Below are positions 52,930 to 59,350 of a stretch of 64,000 nt of DNA, one piece after another (within the stretch, counting starts at the first letter, position 1; each line of letters starts with the position of its first letter). The stretch spans positions 62,001-126,000 of the forward strand of contig CAZHIQ010000002.1 in NCBI GenBank assembly GCA_964532595.1, in the 5' to 3' direction. The notes below the pieces were generated by a model, which made no database searches, was not told the DNA's origin, and saw only the letters and a list, made by a program, of their open reading frames with translations. The position numbers and the translations under genes are program-made. This DNA is from Chryseosolibacter sp964532595 (GTDB lineage: Bacteria; Bacteroidota; Bacteroidia; Cytophagales; Cyclobacteriaceae).

Positions 52930-53867
52930 ATTTATTGCGAAGGTGTCTGATTGTCGACCCCATGCATGATAGTCTCTTTGCGATGCTGGCCGACGCAGGC
53001 TGGGAAGCAGACTACCAGCCGGGGATTACGCGCGACGAAATCCGGTCGATTCACCATCAGTATCAGGGGATGATTATCCGGAGCAAGACGAAGGTCAATC
53101 ACGACCTGCTTGGCGATTCCCCGACCTTGCGCTTTGTGGGACGCGCGGGAGCCGGTCTCGATAATCTTGATCTGGCCTACCTGGCGGAAAAGGGTGTTGA
53201 GGTCGTTCATGCTGCGGAGGGCAACCGCGATGCAGTGGGGGAGTTTACCGTGGGTGTTCTGCTCAGTCTGCTTCGGAACATTCCCCGTGCCCATCAGGAG
53301 GTCTTGCAGGAGCGGTGGCTCCGGGAGGAGAATCGCGGCAGTGAAATAATGGGGAAGACCGTCGGAATTGTCGGCTTTGGTAATATGGGGCAGGCATTTG
53401 CCCGCCGCCTAAGTGGATTCGGATGTAAGATTTTGGTATATGACAAGTACAAAGAGGGTTTTGGTAATGACTTGTGGCAGGAAGCTGACATGGATGAGTT
53501 GTTCAGACAAACTGACATTCTAAGCCTTCACATTCCGTTGACCCATGAGACCCGGGCTATGGTGAACAGCGATTATCTTAGCCGGTTCCAGAAACCCATT
53601 GTGCTGGTCAACACCGCGCGGGGAGAGATCGTGCCGCTGGCGGATTTGTCGGCGGCGGTGAGTGCCGGCCGGGTGACGGGCGCCGCGCTGGATGTACTCG
53701 AAAACGAAAAACTCGATACGCTGTCACCGATTCAGCGGGAAGCGTTCACAAAACTGGCTAAGGCCGGGAATGTAATATTCACCCCGCATATTGCCGGCTG
53801 GACGTTTGAGTCGCACGTGAAAATTAATGTAGCTTTGGTGGATAAGATCAAGACCCTTGGTTTTTAA
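52926..53867 (+). CDS. D-2-hydroxyacid dehydrogenase (phosphoglycerate dehydrogenase-like)
   Basis: A 313-residue NAD-dependent dehydrogenase. The Rossmann motif GIVGFGNMGQAFARRL is near 140-155; the catalytic Arg is in NTARGEIV, the Glu in DVLENEK, and the catalytic His in FTPHIAGWT. It lacks the C-terminal ACT domain of long SerA enzymes, so it may be a short phosphoglycerate dehydrogenase or another 2-hydroxyacid reductase. It overlaps mgtE by 4 bases. Confidence 0.85.
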   Translation: MNLLRRCLIVDPMHDSLFAMLADAGWEADYQPGITRDEIRSIHHQYQGMIIRSKTKVNHDLLGDSPTLRFVGRAGAGLDNLDLAYLAEKGVEVVHAAEGNRDAVGEFTVGVLLSLLRNIPRAHQEVLQERWLREENRGSEIMGKTVGIVGFGNMGQAFARRLSGFGCKILVYDKYKEGFGNDLWQEADMDELFRQTDILSLHIPLTHETRAMVNSDYLSRFQKPIVLVNTARGEIVPLADLSAAVSAGRVTGAALDVLENEKLDTLSPIQREAFTKLAKAGNVIFTPHIAGWTFESHVKINVALVDKIKTLGF

Positions 53868-53928
53868 AACGACAGTCTGATGAGTAAATTGTGCTGTCGT
53901 TATCGCGGCGGTTTCGTAAAAAGAACAA

Positions 53929-54753
53929 ATGAAACGATGGACTGAATTCTACAATTCGGTTATTGAAAAACCCCTTTTAACCTCCACGTTGGTGCTCATC
54001 TGCATCGCCGCGCTGGTCATTGGGTTGAGCTTGCCGTACTACATCAGCGACTTTGATTCATTTATTGCTCAGGTGTTGGCCGAGGCGCACGGGATGATCT
54101 TCGATATTGCTGTTATAGGTATTCTGATTTTCTGGTTGAATCAAAACGGGGAAATCCGGCAGCGTATTCGCACTTATAAAGATGAGATTGACGATTTTCG
54201 CCTGTGGGAATCTGAGGAAGCTGCTTTCCGAACCGTGGGTAATATCAAGCGCCTTAACAGGCATAAAATTCACGATATCAATCTTGTAAATTGCTATTTG
54301 CCGCGGACGAACCTCAACTACGTCAATCTAAGTGGCTCCAACCTCAACTCCTCCAATGTTTCCCAGGCGAGTTTGATTGAGGCTAACCTCGAGAATGCTC
54401 GTCTCAACCAGACGAATTTTGAGAACTCAAACCTAAACCAGGCCGACCTGAAGGGCGCTTATGCCAGCGGCGCTAACTTCAAAGACGCTTTCCTTATCAA
54501 GGCGCAGTTTGAGAACGCTTTCCTGATCAAGGCCAATTTTAATAACGCCTTCCTGATGGAGGCGAACCTGCGTAACTGTTATGTTATGGGGGCCGACTTT
54601 GAAAACGCCAGCCTTTACAAGGCCGACCTGCGCGGCGCCAAAGGACTCACAGTGGAACAACTTGCTAAGGTAAAAACGCTTTACCTGGCAAAGTTCGATC
54701 CGGAGATTCAGGCACAGATCATGGAACACCTGCCGGAACTGGTGGATTCATGA
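53929..54753 (+). CDS. Membrane-anchored pentapeptide-repeat protein
   Basis: A 274-residue protein. Two hydrophobic segments (about 18-41 and 55-70) anchor it in the inner membrane. From about 120 to 245 it forms pentapeptide repeats, first of the standard A(N/D)Lxx kind and then a block of ten-residue units with Phe in the centre (ANFKDAFLIK, AQFENAFLIK, ANFNNAFLME). Such repeats fold as a four-sided beta helix. The membrane anchor sets it apart from Qnr-like gyrase-protecting proteins. Function unknown. Confidence 0.85.
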   Translation: MKRWTEFYNSVIEKPLLTSTLVLICIAALVIGLSLPYYISDFDSFIAQVLAEAHGMIFDIAVIGILIFWLNQNGEIRQRIRTYKDEIDDFRLWESEEAAFRTVGNIKRLNRHKIHDINLVNCYLPRTNLNYVNLSGSNLNSSNVSQASLIEANLENARLNQTNFENSNLNQADLKGAYASGANFKDAFLIKAQFENAFLIKANFNNAFLMEANLRNCYVMGADFENASLYKADLRGAKGLTVEQLAKVKTLYLAKFDPEIQAQIMEHLPELVDS

Positions 54754-54758
54754 GGTTT

Positions 54759-54790
54759 TTTGAAATTCAAATTTAATTCTATTACCTTTG
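54759..54790 (+). promoter_or_regulatory. Promoter between pentapeptide gene and greA
   Basis: TTTG at 54759-54762 and TACCTTTG at 54783-54790 are 20 bases apart; both boxes match the consensus exactly. Transcription should start near 54795, only a few bases before the hairpin at 54799. It is the only recognisable promoter ahead of greA. Confidence 0.65.
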
Positions 54791-54798
54791 CGTAAAGC

Positions 54799-54837
54799 AA
54801 CGGCCTCGGACCCGAGGTCGTTGTTTTCTTTTTTTGT
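54799..54837 (+). terminator. Hairpin and T-run in the greA leader
   Basis: AACGGCCTCGG (54799-54809) pairs with CCGAGGTCGTT (54812-54822) with one G-U pair and a tight turn, then TGTTTTCTTTTTTTG follows. It has the form of an intrinsic terminator. It could end the pentapeptide transcript, but it also lies just after the greA promoter and so may attenuate greA. Confidence 0.75.
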
Positions 54838-54899
54838 GATCTGTAGAAAAAAAAGCAACAAGCTTTATTGGAATAACCTGTAATAAAGAGGGACTCATT

Positions 54900-55373
54900 A
54901 TGAGCAAAATATCGTACTACACGAGAGAGGGTCTGGAAAAACTCAAGAACGAGTTGACGTTCCTGAAGACGAAAGGACGTGCAGACATCGCGCGGCAGAT
55001 TGCCGAAGCCCGCGACAAGGGAGACTTAAGTGAAAACGCGGAGTATGATGCAGCCAAAGATGCGCAGGGCCACCTTGAAGCCAAGATTGCACAGCTGGAG
55101 GATCTCGTTGCCAACGCGCGCTTGCTTGATGAAAATAACATCGATACTTCGAAGGTCTCTATTCTGTCTACGGTAACTATCAAGAACAAGAAGAACGGTG
55201 CTTCGATGACGTATACACTCGTCTCAGAAGAGGAAGCTGATCTGAAAACCGGTCGTATTTCTACGCTTTCTCCAATAGGCAAAGGTCTGTTGGGTAAGAA
55301 AAAGGGCGAACTCGCCCGTATCAAAACTCCCGCTGGTGAGGTCGAGTTTGAAATACTGAATATTACAGCATAA
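54900..55373 (+). CDS. greA: Transcription elongation factor GreA
   Basis: A 157-residue factor that enters the RNA polymerase secondary channel and stimulates cleavage of backtracked RNA. The N-terminal coiled coil carries the acidic tip in GDLSENAEYDAAKDAQ; the C-terminal FKBP-like domain contains TLVSEEEADLKTGRISTLSP and ends in VEFEILNI. Length normal. Its leader contains a promoter followed by a terminator-like hairpin. Confidence 0.95.
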   Translation: MSKISYYTREGLEKLKNELTFLKTKGRADIARQIAEARDKGDLSENAEYDAAKDAQGHLEAKIAQLEDLVANARLLDENNIDTSKVSILSTVTIKNKKNGASMTYTLVSEEEADLKTGRISTLSPIGKGLLGKKKGELARIKTPAGEVEFEILNITA

Positions 55374-55381
55374 TGAATAAT

Positions 55382-55414
55382 AATACGTCGGAGGAAACAT
55401 TCCTCCGACGTATT
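55382..55414. repeat. Perfect 15-bp inverted repeat between greA and the HIT gene
   Basis: AATACGTCGGAGGAA (55382-55396) and TTCCTCCGACGTATT (55400-55414) are perfectly complementary around a 3-base loop. No T-run follows on either strand (next bases are CTAAATTTA), so it is either a terminator lacking a U-tract, an RNA stability element, or a protein-binding palindrome. It ends 14 bases before the HIT start codon. Confidence 0.7.
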
Positions 55415-55428
55415 CTAAATTTACGCGT

Positions 55429-55827
55429 ATGGCATCGTTGTTCACCAAAATCATCAATCGCGAAATCCCTGCTCACATTGTCGCCGAAGATGATCGCTAT
55501 ATCGCTTTCCTTGACATCAACCCTCTGGTGATGGGGCATACCCTGGCAATTCCCAAGAAGGAAGTTGACTACATCTTCGATCTCGATGATGAGACACTGG
55601 CGGGATTGCAGTTGTTCTGTAAGAAAGTTGCCGCTGGTATAAAAAAAGCATTTCCCTGCAACCGTATAGGAGTGGCCGTCATTGGCCTTGAGGTACCGCA
55701 TACCCACGTGCATCTTGTGCCTATGAATTCAATGGGCGATTTGAATTTCACGCAACCGAAGCTCAAGCCCTCACCGGAAGAACTTGCTGAGGCCGCTGAA
55801 AAAATCCGGCAGGCTCTCGCGTCCTGA
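55429..55827 (+). CDS. HIT family hydrolase
   Basis: A 132-residue histidine-triad protein, of the HINT type that hydrolyses nucleoside phosphoramidates and related nucleotides. The triad is in VPHTHVHLVPM near 93-103 and the N-terminal substrate region is FTKIINREIPAHIVAEDD. Complete. Its stop codon directly abuts the stop of the convergent gpsA gene with no spacer. Confidence 0.92.
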   Translation: MASLFTKIINREIPAHIVAEDDRYIAFLDINPLVMGHTLAIPKKEVDYIFDLDDETLAGLQLFCKKVAAGIKKAFPCNRIGVAVIGLEVPHTHVHLVPMNSMGDLNFTQPKLKPSPEELAEAAEKIRQALAS

Positions 55828-56886
55828 TCAGAGGAAATCGATGTCTACGTTCAGGGGGTACCGCATGAGATATTGCAGCGCCTGTCGAACGGTAAGATCT
55901 TCAAAGAATACTTTGTAGAGTGTTGAAGTGATAGGAGCCTGGACCTCGTAGTAATCGGCGCACTTCTTCGCTATTAAAACCGTCTTGACGCCTTCGGCTA
56001 CTTCGTCGGTGCTTTCTACAATATCGGCGAGTCGTTCACCTTTCGCAAGCCTGAACCCGACGTTAAAATTTCTGCTCAACGCGCTGTTGCAGGTCGTGAC
56101 CAGGTCGCCAACGCCGGCAAGACCGAGAAAGGCGCGGGTGTTGCCACCTAGCGCTCTTCCGAGATAAATCATTTCGACCATCCCGCGGCTGATGAGCAGT
56201 CCCTTGGCGTTTTCCCCATATCCAAGACCGCTCAGGGCGCCCGCTGCGATGGCGATGATATTCTTGAGAACGCCGGCAAGTTCGACGCCCACCAGGTCGT
56301 TGTTGCCATAGACCTGGAAGTACTCGTTTCTAAGCAGTCGCTTTCCGAGGTGAATAACTTCATTAAACTGGCTGGCGACTACCGTAGCGGCGGGCTGTGC
56401 GGCCGCCAGTTCGCGCGCCAGATTTGGCCCAGCGAGGCAGCCCACTCTTACTACAACACTTTCTTCTGTGATCACTTCGCTCATCGTCTTGACATGGCTT
56501 CGATCAAGGGTAGCTATGTTTTCAAGCGACTCGCCCGGAGGGAGCTGGATGTCAAATCCCTTCGTCCCGTGAATGAGGATATGGTAAGGATGCAGGAATT
56601 CTGACAACTGCTGCATCATTTCGCGGAAGTGTTCCGAGGGAACTATCGGAAAAATTATGTCGCAATTGTCGGCCAACGCCTTGAGGTCGTTTACAGGGGT
56701 GACGTTTGGGTGAAGCTTATGTCCCCTGTGCTCACGGAGTTCGTTGATTTGCTCAACCACTGCCTTATCGCGCGCGTACAACCACACCTTACGGCGTGGG
56801 GCTAGCAAATTGGCAACTGCAGTTCCAAAGTTGCCGGCTCCAATAACTCCTACGGGTTTATCGTCAGACGAACTTCTCAAGGTCAT
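55828..56886 (-). CDS. gpsA: Glycerol-3-phosphate dehydrogenase [NAD(P)+]
   Basis: A 352-residue enzyme making sn-glycerol 3-phosphate from dihydroxyacetone phosphate for phospholipid synthesis. The dinucleotide motif is GVIGAGNFGTAVAN, followed by HGTKGFD and the catalytic Lys in LAGVLKNIIAIAAG. Its start lies 23 bases inside the plsB-like gene, so the enzyme and the acyltransferase that uses its product are translationally coupled. Confidence 0.94.
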   Translation of the reverse strand: MTLRSSSDDKPVGVIGAGNFGTAVANLLAPRRKVWLYARDKAVVEQINELREHRGHKLHPNVTPVNDLKALADNCDIIFPIVPSEHFREMMQQLSEFLHPYHILIHGTKGFDIQLPPGESLENIATLDRSHVKTMSEVITEESVVVRVGCLAGPNLARELAAAQPAATVVASQFNEVIHLGKRLLRNEYFQVYGNNDLVGVELAGVLKNIIAIAAGALSGLGYGENAKGLLISRGMVEMIYLGRALGGNTRAFLGLAGVGDLVTTCNSALSRNFNVGFRLAKGERLADIVESTDEVAEGVKTVLIAKKCADYYEVQAPITSTLYKVFFEDLTVRQALQYLMRYPLNVDIDFL

Positions 56887-58558
56887 AACCTACAAGTCGG
56901 TTGTGGTAGTAGTAAAGTGTGTTGAGGTCACGCGTAATGATGTTTCCCTCCTTGTTGAAGAGCAGAGGTCTCTTCAGGTGAAAGATGCCGACGTTTTCCA
57001 GGCCGTGTCGGATCACCAGGTCAATATCGCCTTTCAGGTGAGTAGCGTGATTGACTTTCTTTTCGGCCTTTAGTTCATAGATGCGCTTGCGAACATTCTT
57101 GCACGCCGTGCGGAACTCCTCGTATTGCAGTTCAAGATCTTCTTCGGGCAAACGAAGCAACCCGAACAGATCAAGTTTGGGGTGATGTTTTTGCCATAGC
57201 TCAAAGGCGACAAAAGCGACGAGGTGGCTCGCAAATACACGGTTAATTTTGTGGTACTCCTGCACAATTCTGGTGCTTAAGAGCCGGGTATATTGATCTT
57301 CCCTTTGTTTGTCAACCGCGAGCGACTGATTGCTTACGAAGTACTCGCGGAGGTTGATGACGCGGTCGTGTGAATCAAGACTGTTGCCGTTTTCGTCTAC
57401 ATAGTTCCCCATCACATCAAGAGCTCTGCCGATAGAGACCGAGATATTAGATCCTTTTGTAAAGAACTTGAACAGGAACTGAAGCAACTGCCAGCTTCCG
57501 TATTTGTCCTGTTCGGGTACATATCGTTCCTGGCCTTTTGCGGTGAGGTAATCATCGACAAGATCAGGAGCCTCGAGTACGAAGTGATAGTTGAGTGTAA
57601 CGGGGACGACGAATATCTTTCTCACCGGTTCGTCGGGCTGAGCCTGCAGGAAGAGATTGCGTTGGGCCTCGATCGTTGAACTCAGCAATCCGAGCTTAAG
57701 GGTCTTCTCCAGCATCCCGGAACGCGAACGGGTTCCTCCCGGAAAGAACAAACTGTGGGCTCCTTTCTGGATGGCCAGGGTCGAATATGACTTGAGCGTC
57801 TCCAGGTAGGGGACGTTTTTCTTGCGTCGGTCGACCTTGTATGCGCCCAGGCTGTTCATGAAGTAGGCAAAAATCTTGATATTGAACAGATTCAGCCCGG
57901 CTCCGTAAATGAAAGCAGGCATGCCCAACGAATGGATTACCCATCCAATCAGCACGGAGTCAAGGTTGCTGAAGTGCGTCGGAACCATGACGACGGTGCC
58001 CATGCGGGCAAGATTTCGTAGTTGTTTGACTTTTCCGACAATATGAATTTTGTCCCGGAGCGTGTACTGGCTTCGGAAAAATGCCCCAAATTTCTTCACC
58101 CGGGCGCCATTGAGCAGCCTCACGAAGAAGAACCGCAAAAGTTCGCGGGTCAGTCGGTATGAACTCGGCTTGAAATTCCCGGCGATTTCGTCAGCATAAC
58201 GGTGGACGATCCGGTAGAGGATTTCTTCGGCTTTCTTTTCAACATCGTCAGAAGTGCTTTCGTTGAGTTTAGCGACTTCCTCCTTGATACCTGCCCAGTA
58301 GGTGCCTTCATCCCGGGGATCAACCCGCCAGCGGTTCCGCTTCATGCGTTGTTGTTCGCGGTAAACCGTTGCCTCCAGCTCGTCGAGAAGGTGCCGCGCG
58401 GTAGGGCGGGCTTTTCGGATTTCGGAAAAGGCGTATTGCGCAACCTCCTCGACAAATTCCTTCCGGTTTTTCGCCAATTGGTACACTGGCCAGTCGGGAA
58501 TACCATCCAGAATGGGTTTGTACTGCCTGTTCTTGTTTTTCTTTTCCGCTACTTGCAT
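56864..58558 (-). CDS. Glycerol-3-phosphate acyltransferase-like protein
   Basis: A 564-residue acyltransferase of the PlsB/PlsC superfamily, probably acylating glycerol 3-phosphate. The catalytic H-x4-D is H195-FSNL-D200 in VPTHFSNLDS. The second block reads FPGGTRSRSG at 272-281; the usual Glu before GT/GG-RS is Gly274. N- and C-terminal helical extensions resemble PlsB-type enzymes rather than short PlsC. The overlap with gpsA supports use of glycerol 3-phosphate. Confidence 0.82.
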   Translation of the reverse strand: MQVAEKKNKNRQYKPILDGIPDWPVYQLAKNRKEFVEEVAQYAFSEIRKARPTARHLLDELEATVYREQQRMKRNRWRVDPRDEGTYWAGIKEEVAKLNESTSDDVEKKAEEILYRIVHRYADEIAGNFKPSSYRLTRELLRFFFVRLLNGARVKKFGAFFRSQYTLRDKIHIVGKVKQLRNLARMGTVVMVPTHFSNLDSVLIGWVIHSLGMPAFIYGAGLNLFNIKIFAYFMNSLGAYKVDRRKKNVPYLETLKSYSTLAIQKGAHSLFFPGGTRSRSGMLEKTLKLGLLSSTIEAQRNLFLQAQPDEPVRKIFVVPVTLNYHFVLEAPDLVDDYLTAKGQERYVPEQDKYGSWQLLQFLFKFFTKGSNISVSIGRALDVMGNYVDENGNSLDSHDRVINLREYFVSNQSLAVDKQREDQYTRLLSTRIVQEYHKINRVFASHLVAFVAFELWQKHHPKLDLFGLLRLPEEDLELQYEEFRTACKNVRKRIYELKAEKKVNHATHLKGDIDLVIRHGLENVGIFHLKRPLLFNKEGNIITRDLNTLYYYHNRLVGYDLEKFV

Positions 58559-58597
58559 TTAGACGGCAAAATAAGACAAATTCCCTTTGAGGTCTAT

Positions 58598-58843
58598 TTA
58601 CATGCCGTGTCGCTTCATGGCTTCGCCGAGGGAGCGACTCATCTCGTGAAACCGGCGACCGGCTTCGCGCAGAAACTCGTCATCGAGGAGGGTGAGCACA
58701 TCTTCGTCGCCGGCGACATCGGTCTCGGATACCTTATAGGTCTGCTCTAATAACCCCTGCTCCAGCTTGATCAGGTAACGGTTATTCCAGGCAAAAAGGG
58801 TGATCTTGAATTCGGGGTGGGGGATCTCACTGACAACACGCAT
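58598..58843 (-). CDS. Small conserved-looking hypothetical protein (81 residues)
   Basis: An 81-residue cytosolic protein starting at ATG 58841-58843 (MRVVSEIPHPEFKITLFAWN); a TTG four codons upstream is less likely. A short beta-like start (KITLFAWNNRYLIKLEQG) is followed by helical segments (VLTLLDDEFLREAGRRFHEM). I do not recognise a named family. It lies 39 bases upstream of the plsB-like gene on the same strand and is probably co-transcribed. Confidence 0.65.
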   Translation of the reverse strand: MRVVSEIPHPEFKITLFAWNNRYLIKLEQGLLEQTYKVSETDVAGDEDVLTLLDDEFLREAGRRFHEMSRSLGEAMKRHGM

Positions 58844-58899
58844 AAACGAGCTCAAATTACCCCGCTAAGGTACTGACAAGTCGGGCGGAAAGGAAATGC

Positions 58900-59073
58900 T
58901 TAATGATCCGACTCAGATGTTTTCTGGCGGCGGAGCGCATTTAGTTCTTCTTCCAGACTCCGGTATACCGGGCTGGTTTCAAGATGGTCGCGCTTCATCT
59001 GTCGCATGAGGTTCCGAAGCTGAAGCTCTCGTTTGCGCAACAGCAACTTCATAGCCCGGGGATCAGGTTTCAT
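58900..59073 (-). CDS. Possible small helical protein of 57 residues
   Basis: An open frame from ATG 59073 to TAA at 58900. The product is charged and helical: MKPDPRAMKLLLRKRELQLR, then NLMRQMKRDHLETSPVYRSL and EEELNALRRQ, a coiled-coil-like pattern. There is no recognised family. It is oriented with the 81-residue gene and plsB, and without it there would be a 500-base gap, which weakly supports it being real. Start and reality are unproven. Confidence 0.5.
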   Translation of the reverse strand: MKPDPRAMKLLLRKRELQLRNLMRQMKRDHLETSPVYRSLEEELNALRRQKTSESDH

Positions 59074-59350
59074 ACAGAATTGGCAGGATATACTGTTTTA
59101 TCTGCAAGATATTATAAATTGAAGGACAAAAAATCCGATCGCCCCACTTGGACGTTTTTTTGCACGAAGTTATCGCTCCTGGCTGGGCCCGACTTGTCTG
59201 GTTGGGGAAGAAATTCGTTTCAGGAGAGACTAATAGCCCGTGTCTGCCGTTAGTTCTGACAGGTAATTAAGCAGTTGGAACGGCGTTTTATATGGTAACT
59301 TATTCTTTATTTGTGTTCGTAGCGGTTTATTGCTGTCTATCTTGAAACGA
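59074..59350. other. Divergent intergenic region before the large T9SS cargo gene
   Basis: Region of 277 bases between divergent genes. The only promoter-like sequence for the rightward gene is TTTATTTG at 59306-59313, one mismatch from TAnnTTTG and without a -33 box. No RNA gene, repeat or terminator is apparent. Confidence 0.5.

Noticed and set aside
53929..54753. Pentapeptide protein as a Qnr-like gyrase protector
   Set aside because: It has two N-terminal membrane helices and a Phe-centred repeat block, unlike soluble Qnr/MfpA proteins, and no gyrase or toxin gene is beside it.
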